Below are positions 11,399 to 24,417 of a stretch of DNA of 64,000 bases, piece after piece. Positions within the stretch are counted from its first letter, which is position 1. Each line of letters begins with the position of its first letter. The stretch spans positions 49,022,494 to 49,086,493 of the forward strand of contig NC_053045.1 of NCBI RefSeq assembly GCF_003473485.1, written 5' to 3'. The position numbers were made by a program, and so were the translations under genes. Under the pieces are notes generated by a model. It searched no databases, had not been told where the DNA came from, and saw only the letters and a program-made list of their open reading frames with translations. Source of the stretch: Medicago truncatula (Eukaryota; Streptophyta; Magnoliopsida; Fabales; Fabaceae).

Positions 11399-12888
11399 GG
11401 TACCGTTTGATCCGGCTTTTTCCTAGCTTCTCTACGTTTTTAAGGAGAAGCTAGGTCAAACACTATATCAATAAAGTTACTTATTAAAAAAGTACTTTTT
11501 TAGAATCCATAAAATTGAATGGAATGAGCTTTAGCCAAAAGTTGTTGAATGCTACTTCAAAAAACTACTTCTCGACAATTTATTTCACAAGCACCTCTCT
11601 TCAACTCACGCTGGGAATTTTTTTTTTTTTTAATATTTATATTTCAATATGCTTTTTTCTTTTAAATTTTTTTTGAACCGGTCCATTATTTTTTTGAAGG
11701 AGGGTCCGTTTAATTTTTTTTTTTTTAAGGAATTATATTATCTTTTTATCATTTATATATTTAATTTCAATATCGTTTAATTATCACAACTTCGCTAATA
11801 TTTTTATTCACGCTGTCATTGAATGACATCATATATTTTTATTCCCTTTCTTCAACCTTGCAAATATATACACACATATTAGAGTTTAAAAATACTTTAT
11901 GTTTGTCTGTCAATTTTTTTGTTACGCTAATGCTTATAATTTTTTTTTAGTGTTGCATAATATGTTCGTCTACCTCAGTGAAAGAATTGTGGAGTTGAAG
12001 AATATATATGTAATATGTATATGGTGTGTGTATATATAAAAAGAATAGTTTGTTTTTTCTTTTCCAATTATACTCTATAATAACAAATTTTGTTATAAGA
12101 ATACCATATTTTTTGTGTCATTTAAAAATATAAGAATTCATATTATATGATATTATATTTGTTACATTGTTGGTGTCATTGAAAAAATATGTTTAGTTTT
12201 TTTAATAAGAAAAATATATGCATAGTTTGTTACAATATAAATGTGTAAAATATATATAAGTATAACTTTTTTAGGCATCTATACTTGTACTTTTAATTAA
12301 AATCAAAATTTTATAAAAATAATTATACGTATTACACAACACTAAAAAAAATTATATGCATTAGCGTAATAAAAAAAACATACAGACGAACATAAAGTAT
12401 TACTCTAATCGCTAATATGTGTGTATATATTTTCGAGGTTGAAGAAAGGGAATAAAAATATTTGGTGTCTTCAATGACAACGTGAATAAAAATATTTGTT
12501 AGGTTGTGATAATTAAACGATATTGGAATTAAATATATAAGTGATAAAAAGATAGTAAATTCCTTCAAAAATAGATAATAAAATTAAATTGACCCTTCTT
12601 AAAAAATAATAATAAATGGACCGGTTCAAAAAAATAATAAATGGAAGAAAAATATATATTGAAATATAAATATTAAAAAAAAAAAATCCAGCGTGATTTG
12701 AAGAGAGGTGCTTGTGAAATAAATTGTCAAGAAGTAAGTTTTATACAATATTTTGCCAAACAACTTTTAACTTAAAACTAAAAAAAATAATGAAACCAAA
12801 CAGCTTTAGCTTCTTTCTTAAAGGGCTTTATTTTATCTTTGTTTTAAAGGAGTTTTTAGACCGTAAAAAAGTCTGGCCAAACAGTACC
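11399..12888. mobile_element. large foldback element, copy A (PIF/Harbinger-like)
   Basis: A 1.49 kb element flanked by TTA on both sides (3-bp duplication). Ends are GGTACCGTTTGATCC and, inverted, GGTACTGTTTGGCC, consistent with PIF/Harbinger-type elements. It is a long hairpin: the inner left arm (about 11580-11975) is inverted in the inner right arm (about 12310-12730), with shared blocks such as TTCACAAGCACCTCTCTTCAA and GAACCGGTCCATTA. The outermost roughly 200 bp of the two sides differ, so there are two arm types, called X (left) and Y (right) here. No transposase ORF, hence non-autonomous. A second copy lies at 51027-52331. Confidence 0.8.
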
Positions 12889-13805
12889 TTAATTACTTCT
12901 ATATTCTTAAACAATTATTGGTGTAATCTATGTGCCAAATTTAGTGTTTTATAGATATAAACAGGAAACATAAATAGGAGAGCTACACAAATAATGAAGC
13001 ATTGTTGAGCTGCACTATGTAGACAAACGAAACAATAAAGCTCAAAAAGAGAAATAAATATTGACAGTTACATGCCAAGTGCATCAAGATATGTACCATA
13101 ACACTCAATGCTCTACTTTAACCCTCACATCTCCCCTTGACAGTACAGTTTTTGCGTGCGCCAGAAGTTTCAACTCCTACATAGCTGTAATATGGCCGAG
13201 TTCGTGTTAATGTAAAACAACAATGAAAGTTTGGACCTCATCAAGGAAATTTTGCTACAGCTCTTCCAAAAGATGCTTGTGCAAATTCTGCCCCAAACAT
13301 AACGCTATGTTGAGCTAAAGCAGTTCCTTAAATATATGGGAAGACCAAATAATGAGAATAAAAATTACAGACTTATCTAATGACTAATATGAAACAAGAA
13401 ATAGAATCGACCTTTAAAGCATGAATTCTTCCTTTGGTTATTTGATTCTTTGCAATACATTGTTTATAACATCTTTGGTAAACTCATCTGGATTCTGCCA
13501 ATCATTAACAAGTAATGGTAGAATACGAATGCAGAAATTCCACTATTGAATCAATGAAACAATACATCGGATGATATTTTCGCACCATCCAATCATTGTG
13601 ATATTTTCGCACCATCCAAGAAATACTTTCTATTTGAGAACTCCTCTCTCTTGCTTCACATTGCTTCCTTGATTTTATGATCAATTTTCATGTCTCATTT
13701 CCTCAATTGATTTTCCACTTTGAAAGTATATGTAATTGAAATTTTCTCCATTCGTATCCAAGCATTACCTTACCTCCCCGATTAAAATTGACCTTGTTCT
13801 CAATG
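12889..13805. other. intergenic, nothing firm identified
   Basis: AT-rich DNA between the foldback element and a gene remnant. A short direct repeat around 13560-13620 (GATATTTTCGCACCATCCAA twice) is the only structure seen. Confidence 0.4.
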
Positions 13806-14228
13806 TCATGGCCATGTATTGTATATATGCATAAGAATGTCTGCTTTACTGCACAATTGAATCAAATGTATCATCAAATTACCCCATAATTTGATATAGG
13901 CTTTATTTTCCTTCCACACCAGTAGGAAAACACTAGGCTTGTTGAATCTTAAATATTCTGCACCTGTATCTGCATCAAATGTACTACACAGTATCTCCGT
14001 GATTTTCCTTGCCACATAATATGTCGCTAAGCAAATCATAAAGGATGATAGACAATAGTTGAGAGTGTCATTGAGACAAATCACTGCATACTCTTGTGCA
14101 TCAGCCACTTGAAAGTTAGCGGACATCTTCATGACTTGCTGAACAAATTCCACCTTGTCAATGAGAATATTAGTATTCAACTTCTCACCAATGGAATTTA
14201 AACAATGAACAAGGACAAGACATTTCAA
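13806..14228 (-). pseudogene. unrecognised ORF, probable gene remnant
   Basis: A 140-codon minus-strand open stretch with balanced composition (for example SANFQVADAQEYAVICLNDT) looks more like decayed coding DNA than chance. About 270 bp upstream on the same strand (14494-14564) a second coding-like piece ends in DDDTDDSLEDVTDRGSVFSE and a stop. I do not recognise a family, and no splice model links the two pieces. It could also be an unannotated lineage-specific gene or chance. Confidence 0.2.
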
Positions 14229-15690
14229 ATCAAAGGCACACCTAATTCCTTTGTCCCTGGCATAGAGTTATAGTAAAATCTTTACAGCAAGGAGCTAAAT
14301 CAGTACACAAATAAAGGCCAAATCCGATAAAAACAACGTGGCTCAACTAGGGAGCTCTTTTATTACAGCAGATCACAATATGCATTAATTTGATGTCCCT
14401 ACTGTAGGACATAATAGGAAACTCTGAATCATTCCAAAAGAATAAAGTGAAGTAACAATAGGAGCAACATAGAATGAGTCAACATATCATTCAGAAAAAA
14501 CAGATCCCCTGTCAGTGACATCCTCTAAACTATCATCAGTGTCATCATCAATCATACTCATAATAGTTAGTTTAACCATACAACAATATTTGTAATTTTC
14601 ATCACAGAAGCTGATGTCCTAGTATAACCATAGAGAAAAAGATCCTGTAAAAAACACCGATGAGCTTCAAATAACCAATCTCAGACACAATAGCAATCGT
14701 GATAGGGTAGTGAACCTGTTTGCAATTATTAGCATCCATGTATAAAAAACCATGACAAAAAAAAAGGTTGTGTTGTTGAGTCTGTAAGAGCACCATGCGA
14801 CCACCCCAGACAGCGTGTGTCTGAGAACGATCATCTACAGCACAAGATTATGTCTCAACATGAGAATCATCTCAGCCATTAATCACGCTCTGATCGCATG
14901 GTCTTTGTTCATCATCCAGACATATGTTCCTGTCTCCTTAGAAATCAAGGACACAGTAGTACGATCCTATAGAACAGATCCTGTTCAAGTAAGGTCGTGA
15001 CTATTGCTCCACGCGTGTGTTATATAAACACTTGAGTTCTTCTAGTTTCAAACGATGTGGGACTAAAAGCTTCTTTCTGTTGTATACTTGCTTATAAAAA
15101 ATGCTTTTGACTCTTGAAAGTTCCAGCTTTATAACAAAGTTAGTAAGACTTCACACAAAATCTTTTCGTACTCAATAGATACATTGATTACATGGTTCCA
15201 TAACAAGAGGAAATTGATCAACTAAACACTTTATAAATCACTTATACAGTGACATTTTAAGAGCGGAAAAGACACATGAGCAGATGGAGAGGTAGCATTA
15301 CTGTGATTTATTCAACTAGTTTTTTCAATATAATTGGATTATAAACCCTTAACGACAAGTATTAGTTTAGATGAATTAAGGATGGCCAATTTTACTTGCA
15401 TAATTATCTTGCTTATTATTCTTATGGTCTAATTTATATTGTACAAGAGCAGCTCAGAATTTTGTCCAAGAATTCAACCAAGCAACTGTATCAGTGCAGG
15501 ATCAACCTTTCCAACCTGCCCAGTCATGAGAGTGGCTGCACCATAATTCACGTTTGAAGCTTTCCTGATGCAAACATGGGGTGAGATATGATTGTCAAGC
15601 ACCGAGCTGCAGCTGGTGCAGTAAACTATAATGCATAAGAGAGCAAATAACAGTGTCCTCTTTTATTGCTATGATTGAGATGGTGTTAAC
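14229..15690. other. intergenic, decayed repeat DNA
   Basis: Contains a stretch with CAAACGATGTGGGACT near 15050, a motif often seen in legume repeat DNA, but no boundaries could be drawn. Small ORFs here lack domains. Confidence 0.35.
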
Positions 15691-15699
15691 AATGTGCTA

Positions 15700-15900
15700 A
15701 GAAAATGAGTCTGGACTCTGGAGAAAAGCATAGATAGTTAAATCCGATGCAGCAGGGTTGGTAAATTGCATATACAGGAAAAGTTCATTAGCTGCAGCTG
15801 AACCAACTTCAGGCTGCATTGCAGGGAACTCTTGGGACAATTTGGGAGGACCACATTAAGAGGCTTTTGCATACTGAAGCACATAATCTAGTGGGGGTAG
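15700..15900 (-). pseudogene. unrecognised coding-like fragment
   Basis: Read on the minus strand, this region gives a coding-like tail (for example EFPAMQPEVGSAAANELF) ending in SPDSFS and a stop, but with an in-frame TAA about 20 codons upstream. I could not assign it to a family. It may be a retro-copied 3' exon or chance. Confidence 0.2.
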
Positions 15901-16650
15901 AAAAATGAATAGGGTCTTGATCATGGTTGATAAATGATCTTTTGTTTTATGATCAACCCTTGTGAGTAAATACATTTTGTTTTATTTTTAAAAGCCCTTG
16001 TGTGTAAATATAATTAATTTCATATTATGTAATCATTTGTACCGACTATTTGGCTCGTTAATTATGCACGTTAGATATATCATGGTAGTTTAATGATATT
16101 CTGAAATTTATTCCCCAATTCTACACCTCGTGTAATGCTTTGTCTGGTTTTGTTTACTAAAAAAATATTCAATACATTTGCTTTGTACAGTATACAATCC
16201 ATTAGTTGCACTTATATCGAACATTACTTCTTTATCAATCTACTTAATAACTCATCATCTAATTCAGCCCCCAAATCATCGTTATATCTCCCAACAAAAA
16301 TGATTTGTTATTAAGGTACATATATAATTTGTATGAGTTATGTTCTGAATTTGTTTTTAAGTTGCTCATAACATATTAACATATGCACTAATTACAGATA
16401 CTTCATAAATAATTTAAATATTAAAAATACTGGGAAAAGACATAACTTGGAAACCTGACTGAAAAATTTCAATGAGAATGTGATTTACAAATTACACTCA
16501 CTGAGAAAGGCATAAATATAATAACAAGCATGGCATCTATTCATTTCTGTTTGAGCTTTTACAAACACATCCAATCCAATTCTCTTAATAATTTGAGAAC
16601 CTAAAGTTGTGTTCTCTCAATAATTGCTAAACCTAAAGCTGTGTTTGCTC
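15901..16650. other. intergenic and CBL 3' UTR
   Basis: AT-rich sequence. The part nearest 16650 must contain the 3' UTR of the minus-strand CBL gene. No other feature was seen. Confidence 0.4.
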
Positions 16651-19508
16651 TCAAGCAACAATTTCATCCACGTTAGAATTAAATACAAAACTTGGGAAAG
16701 AAGTTGTTATGTCCCTGCATCAATGACAAAAATAACAAATTACACTATAGTTTGAACAGCATAATATGGATAAAAGTAGATTCGTATATAACATGAAAAT
16801 AGTCCAGCACATACCTTAGGTAGGGAAGTGTCATGATTTTGAGCAGTGAAGGATTTTCAGAAACAAATTTTCGCCACTCAACAATGTCTATTTTTCCATC
16901 TTGGTTCAGGTCAGCGTCCAAGAAAGTCTGCCCAGAAAAAAGCAATGTCTAACTAAGGTTTTTATAAAAGTTGCAACCATTTATAGAAGATGAAAAAGAG
17001 GTCAAACACAGCTTGGCAACTTCTATCAGCAACAATATTTCTTCTGCAGGTGGACTTTCATTTCATATCTAATATTCTATGGTATCTACGAACTTTGCTA
17101 ACATATATCTAAAATTCTATGTTAACTATGAATTTTGCTAGCATACCTTGTCTAGAATTGTTTCGATCACATCGTCCGCCAACTTCATTTCAGACTCGAA
17201 AAGAAGTGCAATTAACATTTGCTTGACCTGTCAAAGAACACCAAATAAGGGAAAGATTAGCAAAAGTCAAATTAAAAGTATATCCATGAAAAGAGGATAA
17301 ATGTCATAGCAACAAAGAATAATGTCAAAAACCAAGACCAGAATGAAAATTTTCACTTAGGAATAAAAACAAAAAATTCAGTGGATTAACAAACATGTCA
17401 TTTTCATTGAGGGTATATGAACAAATAATCATCATCTCACCTCTGGACGCTCTATAAAGCCAGTATTGTGCAAATCATAGAGCCGAAATGAGACTGCAGG
17501 AAAATCCCAAACATAATATATCAGGACAGACAGATCAAAGTGAGGGATTTAAGGTAAACAACAATAAGTGGAGGATTTAAGGTAAACAACAATAAGTGGA
17601 GGATTCAAGTTTTAACTCACATTCAATCTTGTCTTCTAGCGCTGCGTTTGGGTGGAAGACATTGAGAGATCTAACGAAGTCATCAAAATCAATAACGCCC
17701 TTCCTCTTGACATCAAATAGATCAAAGATCTGCACGTATAAATTTCTGACATCGTATCAATGGATATCCAGTCAATTGAAAAAGTTATTTCACAAGAATG
17801 GCATATAATGCTGACCAAGAAATAAATAAGAAAGTTGCAAGGCTTATCAAACATTGATTTCTATCTTCAAAGAAACCGGGAGATGAGAAAACTAAAGCCT
17901 ATGTGTATAAACTAAGAAATTGACAAATACTGGAGCCGTAGGCAGTTGACATGCTTGCAGATAACAAAAAATTATGGCATAGTTAGTTATTAAGAAAGTA
18001 AAAGTATGATATAAAGTACCCGATTTGCAAAGATATTTTCTTTTTTCTTATTCTTGAAGATTGCCAATTGAAATTCTTCCTGCAAAGAAAGAATACCCAT
18101 AATCACATTACAGGCAAAAAGTTCAATAAAAACAACAAATAACCAAAATGAAAAAAATGAACAAAAATGTTATCTGGATTAAGAGGCATTTGGAAGAGCT
18201 TATTTTGGCTTATCTTATGACATTAGCAAGTGTTTGTAAGAGCTTGTGACAACAGCTTAGGATATATCCATAGATTATTTTCAGCTTATTGTCATAAACT
18301 CCCTAAAATTTCTTATGCAGAGTTGCTATGTAGTACCTTGCTTATTAGCCCATCATCAACAACAGAACTGCTGATGCTCTTAAAAAGCTCGAACAATGCT
18401 TCAACTTCACTGACAGTGACTGAAACCAAAATTTGATACACGGGTTTAGACTACAAAAACTAACTTGAGTGCTTGAGAAATAAAGTAATTCCATAACAAA
18501 TCCATCACAAGATGGAAACATTTTTGTTTCTTAAACAGACAGAGCTTTTTGAATGCGTAGTTTTAAATGGAAGAGAAAGTGGCCTTTTCTGGTTGACGTG
18601 GTGACACAATGGAAAATAATTGATTGCAGGCAAGCAAACAGAACAAATGAGTAACAGAATAGCAAATATAGAAAAAACAACCATGTTAGTTTACTTCCGC
18701 AATGAGTAGAAGAAAGGCAATTAACAGTTTAACAGCGTAGCCAAGCATTTATATATCCACAGATATTACGCACATTTACAAAACACGGTGAAATTCATTT
18801 TCCTTCATATAGCTCATGTTAAGATATATCATATGACAGCAGGTTAGGCCCTTATTAAGTTATTACATGTCCACCTTTTCCTACTTCTAACAAAAAACCA
18901 CACAAAGCTAACTGCCTTGCAAACTGGCAATAACTTACGGCCCAAATATTTCCAATGCTTCATGTTTTTCATTTTCACCTGAATTAGTAAACATAAGAGA
19001 ATATAGATCCAATATATTCCTCACCATTTTCTTTTACAACTTCTTTTAAAAAATCCAATATTTTCATCAATTTTGAAAATGTTAAAACATTGATTCTGAA
19101 AATGCGTTCTCTCAAGTCTGTCTTCCATATCCTTTATATCACAATTGTTACTACATGAATCTTCCATCTCCTTGTTAACAATTTTAAAACAAACATAAAT
19201 TTTAAAAAAAATGAAAACAGAAAATGTTTTCATAAAGTAAACGGGGCTTTAGTATATCATTATCATTATTATTATATATATACTTTTAAGATTCATTCAG
19301 CAAGATTGAAAGATCAAATGTAAATGCACACTAAGCATGTAAACTCAAAATTCAGTAAACAGATCGAATCGCAACAGCCCACAATCCAATAACTACACAA
19401 AACTAAAGCATAAGATCAAATCGACTTACAAGCAGTCTGTGATGCAAGAATCACGGGATCCTCTTTCCCAGGATACTGTCTTGTTGGCTTAGAGTTGAAG
19501 CAGCCCAT
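16651..19508 (-). CDS. CBL1: calcineurin B-like calcium sensor, CBL1/CBL9 type
   Basis: Eight coding exons: 19508-19430, 18419-18337, 18079-18020, 17729-17621, 17493-17441, 17227-17147, 16927-16815 and 16714-16651. Lengths sum to 642 nt, a 213-aa protein, exactly the length of Arabidopsis CBL1. The start MGCFNSK has Gly2 and Cys3 for myristoylation and S-acylation, so the protein should sit at the plasma membrane. Four EF-hands follow: a degenerate first loop near [14 protein letters not shown], then [26 protein letters not shown] and [13 protein letters not shown]. The C-terminus has the FPSF motif phosphorylated by CIPKs. CBL1/CBL9 bind Ca2+ and recruit CIPK23 to channels and transporters such as AKT1, HAK5 and NRT1.1. 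CBL1 and CBL9 cannot be separated from sequence alone. Intron 1 (18420-19429) holds a short MITE-like fragment. Confidence 0.93.
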
Positions 19509-20470
19509 TTATGGTTGGTTGGTTAGCAAAGGATGCACGGTACAGAACCAGTGCAGGTATACCTGATTAAAAATATCATAAGAATCCCATTCATCCAAAT
19601 CCAAACCCAAAATTGAAACACCATATCATATAATATAATAAAACTAAACTTAACTACAATGAAAAAAATAGAATAAGTAAACAATTCAACCATACAAGTT
19701 TAGATAAAATCAACTCAATATGACTAAAAAGTATATAAAAAAATTAAGAAAATTAAAATAATGCCGGCAGTCAGAAGATTTCAACGCCGCGTGTCAGAAA
19801 TGAATAATTGATCAGTATAACAACATGGGTGTGAGATCATAATCACAATTATTAAAGAAGACTGTCTGTTAGAAATTGATTTTTTAAAACAATTTGGCGT
19901 ATGAAAAGCAAAGAAGCAATAATAAACATATATTATACAGTAGCAGACATAGTTATTAACAAATGAAAAACTTGACCTTGAATTAAGATTTTTCAACCCT
20001 TTATGAAGGTGAAACAATCAAAATCAAAAAATTCTATGATACCCAATGAAATAACATAACAGAATGGATCAAAATATAATAAAATTAAAAAGACAGATAA
20101 TTGAAATGAAAATCACATTGTAATTACTTAAACCCTAATTAAAGTAAGATCGAAACAAGAACTAAATTGAAATAAAATAAAAAAGAAGGAATGGAAATGG
20201 TGAGACTTTGATAGAGAGAAACTCACAAGCTAGCAGCGAGTAGTAGAAACAAAAAAAAAAAAAAAAAAGTGAGGACGAAAATGGGGGGTGTGAAAAGAGA
20301 AAAAAGAAGAATGGAAAAAAGTGTAAACGGTTTAAATTAAATAAAAAGAAGAGAATATCGAGATTCACGGTGATGTTGTTTTGTCTTCAAATGAAGTAAA
20401 GTTGGAAACGGCGAAGAAGTTAGTTGGTGTGTGTTTGTTGTGTGGTGTGGCGGCACAAGGTGTAATTTAA
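19509..20470 (-). promoter_or_regulatory. 5' leader, likely leader intron and promoter of CBL gene
   Basis: Upstream of the ATG on the minus strand an AG acceptor (ATCAG|GTATACC, about 19563) and a GT donor near 20225 suggest a leader intron of about 0.66 kb. The first non-coding exon would then lie near 20230-20450, which is rich in A/G runs. The leader intron is inferred from splice motifs only. Confidence 0.35.
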
Positions 20471-20919
20471 CCCTGAATTAGTGCTGGTAATAATAACTTT
20501 ACTTGGAATATTTTGACTGTGATTTCGAATATACCTACGGGAGTATGAGAAAAATTAAATTAACGTGTATTGCTTTCATCTTCATTCATTTTTCGTCATG
20601 TCTTTCCCTTTTGCTACGGTATCCAAATCAAACTACAGTTTGTTGATCCTACCGTCTTAACGTTAATTAATCAATTAGTTACTTAATTCACATTCCCCTT
20701 GTTAAAGGTAGTATGACATTTGTACCCCTAACATGTGCGAGGTTATTTGACTATTTCACAAAAGTTCAGTGCTCAAATTGTTTAATTTAAATTATATTCT
20801 CTTTATTTCTAAATATAAGAGTTTTTTTTTTTTTTTTTTTATATTCATTGAATTATCAATGTATTTAGACTATAATATAAATTAAATACATTATTTATTC
20901 AATGTGACTGAAAAAAACA
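20471..20919. other. intergenic, nothing identified
   Basis: AT-rich sequence with a 20-nt poly-T run near 20822. No features recognised. Confidence 0.4.
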
Positions 20920-21121
20920 AGGTTTAATGACACTTTTGGTCCTACCATTTTGACCAACTCACGAAAAGGGTCCTATCTTTTTTAAATCGAACAAAAACGT
21001 CCTTAAACTATATGTTTTTTTTGCAGTTTTAGTCATATCTCCCTATTTCCAACTCTAGAAACGCACAGAAATGACAATTTTAGTCCAACCACCTATGCTC
21101 AACCATGATACCTAAGTCCAT
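20920..21121. mobile_element. half of a MITE-like repeat
   Basis: Begins GGTTTAATGACACTTTTGGT followed by CCTACCATTTTGACCAACTC, a terminal-repeat type common in plant MITEs ('TTTTGGTCC' family). The matching inverted end is not present before or after the adjacent solo LTR, so only one half remains. Confidence 0.4.
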
Positions 21122-21126
21122 AATCA

Positions 21127-22303
21127 TGTTGGAACAAAATGTGTTTAACATTACCCTTTAGAGTTTTGATGATAACAATGTATTAAAAATTGTCAAATGA
21201 ATACGCTAAATTTGTTTAAGTGTGCAGGACCATAGACAAAATTTAGTGTCTCTTTTTAAAGCTTAGGTTCTCGAAGAACAAATGAGAGCAATGGAATCAA
21301 CGAGAAGGAAGCTTGAAGCATATGAAGAAAAGAGGTTCTGAAGACAAGTGCTCTTAGAATGCTGACGTCATCAGAAGCACCTCATCAGAAGCAAGATCAC
21401 CAGAAGCAGTTTTCATAAGAAGATCTAAAGATCATCAGGAGCTGAAGATCATCAGAAGCTGAGAGAATTGAAGCTTCAAAGGTTGTTCAATTGATTTAAT
21501 CAAGCCTGTCATTGCAAAAGACTAGAAGAATGAAGCAACGGCTATTTCAAATGAATTTGAAGGCATTGGATGCTTTTTTGTTGGAGAGAGTTGAAAAAGG
21601 ACAATTGTACGTCGTGTACAACCACTATTTCCACCACTCTGATTTGTGTATGCAATAAGACAAGAACAACAGCTATGCCTGCACCAGTGTTCCTCCAGAC
21701 TTGGAATGGATTTGAAATTGATCCTTCATAGGACAATAACCAAATCAGGCAAAAGATCATTGGTGATTTGATCAAGCTTCAAACGACTCTTTTTGATGTG
21801 CTGGCAATCAACAACGTCTCTCTCACACCTATATATAAAGGAGTGAAGACTTGAACACTTCCAAGAAACTTAACAACAATTTACAAGCGCCAAAACTCTG
21901 CTGAAATTGTTCTACATCAAAAGTTCACTTATAATTTCTTAACAACTTTCATATCTTAGAAATTCTAGAGTCTCCTGATTTGTATTGTGAACACCACTGA
22001 TTGTACATCAAGTGTTCAACCTCAAACATATTTCTTTGTAATTCTGTTTGAATAGAAGTCTCTTGCAGTTGTGCTTGAGCATAAGAAGTCTCTTGATTTA
22101 GTTCTTAAGCATAGGAAATCTCTTGCAGTTGTGCTTGAGTAGTTTAAAGTCTCTTGCTAGTTTTAGCAGTGAGCAGTTGTAATCAAATATTACATTTTCA
22201 GTGAACTCTCCTTGGAAGTGCAAGGGGGACAGGGCTACTTCCGGTTTGAGGAAGGAACCTGTATAATTGCTTTGTGTCTTTCTTCTTCTTCTTCTTCTTC
22301 TTC

Positions 22304-22356
<53 letters not shown>

Positions 22357-22492
22357 TATCCGCTGCATTAAGATTCTGATTATCACTTCAGAAGCTGAAC
22401 TCTATCTGCTTCTGATCAGCGACTTCAGTAGGAGAAAACGAAGAAAAAGTTAACACAATTCAAACCCCCTTCTTGTGTTTTTCTCACCTTCA
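21127..22492. mobile_element. solo LTR, Ty1/copia (SIRE/Maximus-like)
   Basis: A fossil LTR of about 1.37 kb with TG..CA ends (TGTTGGAACAAAATGTG at the start, TTCTTGTGTTTTTCTCACCTT near the end), typical of SIRE/Maximus LTRs of legumes. Flanks AATCA and AACCA look like a 5-bp target duplication that has diverged at one position. No internal region follows, so it is a solo LTR. It contains a (CTT)n(TC)n microsatellite. Confidence 0.7.
22278..22351. repeat. (CTT)n-(TC)n compound microsatellite
   Basis: About nine CTT units followed by roughly 20 TC units inside the solo LTR. Likely highly polymorphic. It creates a spurious Arg/Glu-rich ORF on the opposite strand. Confidence 0.95.
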
Positions 22493-23240
22493 AACCATTG
22501 GTACATATTAGGTACCATCAGTGTGTGTAAAAAAAAAAATTAGTGTTTAATGGGTAGAGGCGGAGGGTCTCAAGTAAGCACTCTTGCTACATGTGGGTCT
22601 CACGCCTATTTAATATTAAAAAAAAATTATAATAATATAAAGTTATTGATAGATGAGTAGTTGATCTCGTTTAAGAAGTTTTTGTGAGATGTTAGGTTTG
22701 TGGGATTGAATGTTTATTAGATACTACTATTTAAAAACTATAAATAAGTGATATGTACACATAAGACTCGTTTAAGCATCTATAATGGATGTCTCAATTG
22801 TGGATGCTCTTGTTAATAATATCAATGTATTTTGGAATATAAAGTTAACATTACTTATAGGAAGATGTTGGACACATGTTAAAGATCTCAACGTGGAAAT
22901 TATTTCAACTTATTTTTTAAAAAGTTCAAAAATTATTAATTTTTATCATTAAATACTTTCTATTTGTAGAATCCTTAATATGAACTCTTAAGACACATGT
23001 TCACATAATCCTTAAGTATATTTTTATAGACAAAGGGCAATTTAGTACTATAGGTACATATATTTGCAACAAATTTATTATTTCAACAACTTTTCGTAAT
23101 ATCTGTGAATTTTGTAAAACTATTCTATAAAAAAGTACGAAGGGAGTATTTTTAATTTTTATTTTGGATACAAGAGGGTTGAATTCATAAAATAAGTAAA
23201 ATTAAAACTTAATAAAACACGAAATGATCGAACCTCCGCA

Positions 23241-23376
23241 ATCAACTAATAACAATGATTTAACTTGAGTTGGATGTTGCTCATAAAATGTCAATGCATA
23301 AACATCAAATCAACTAATAACAATGATTTAACTTGAGTTGGATGTTGCTCATAAAATGTCAATGCATAAACATCAA
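23241..23376. repeat. perfect 68-bp tandem duplication
   Basis: Two head-to-tail copies (23241-23308 and 23309-23376) starting ATCAACTAATAACAATGATT. They appear identical, so the duplication is recent or is an assembly artefact. Confidence 0.9.
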
Positions 23377-24417
23377 GACATGTCATATTTGCCACTTCCT
23401 CCGGTCCTATTTATAAGAAAAATTTAACTTTTTAGATTCATTGAGTAATTGATGTATCTTATCTAAAATATAGACCAAATACATATTTATACAATAAATA
23501 AAAAAAATGAAAAGTTTCTTATAAATATGACATGATGAAGTATTATCCACGGTTGCTAGCTTATCACTCAATCTCATCATCGGGATTGAGATAAATTGAT
23601 CTGTCTAGTTTTGATTAGGCAAAGAAGTCATACTCAATGGTACTATTTTATTCATTATTATCATTTAATGGGTTTTTTTGAGAAAAGACAAAGTAGTGCG
23701 TTAAATAATTGGGCATATATGCCAAACCCAGACATTAGTACAGTTTTAGAGATGATGATTGTGATAACGCAGGAAGAAGAATGGGAAACAATGAGCTAAA
23801 TTGTGGGACTCCTGATGGGTTTGTTGCAAATTGTGATGGGTCGCCAGGGGACATTTTTGAGAAAAGCCAACATCAGTGTCATTATATTATGTTATGAGTA
23901 AATACAAGTTGAATTTGATGCCAAATCTCCATTTAAAATGTTCAATATCATCCATTTTTTCATCTAATGTGAGTTCATTCACTCATTTGTAATTGCTCCC
24001 CCCTAAAAAAAATCTCTTTTCTTTTGAATGTGAAGTTCTTCATCCACAAACACGGTTATTGTCACTCACCATTGATAAGATAGGAACTGATCACCATTAT
24101 CACGAAAACTTTCAATCCAAGGAACTAGTAACCGTCAAGATCATCACATTAAACTATAAACAACCACAAAAATAAAACTGAACACCACATCTTTATCAAA
24201 AAAATTATGAATCTCTTTATTAAATATATGAATCTTTTTATTAAATTTGCGCGTTTCTTTCATATTTATTATGGTAATGCAAAACAAGAGAGTTAAAAGT
24301 CCTACATTGTTTAAAAAAAGGTGGACGTTGAACATTTTATTAATAAAATGACTCGTAAACCAAATATTTTAATATTCTAGGTTAATATGTTTTTTTTTAG
24401 GGAAAATTTTAGGTTTT

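Noticed and set aside
12332-12568. 78-codon hydrophobic minus-strand ORF, repeated in copy B at 51593-51820
   Set aside because: AT-rich Phe/Ile/Tyr-rich translation of the foldback element; the two copies do not keep a common protein.
20162-20368. Phe/Ser/Leu-rich minus-strand ORF
   Set aside because: Arises from A/G-rich leader sequence of the CBL gene; low complexity.
22198-22386. Arg/Glu repeat ORF on the minus strand
   Set aside because: Translation of the (CTT)n(TC)n microsatellite inside the solo LTR; no real gene.
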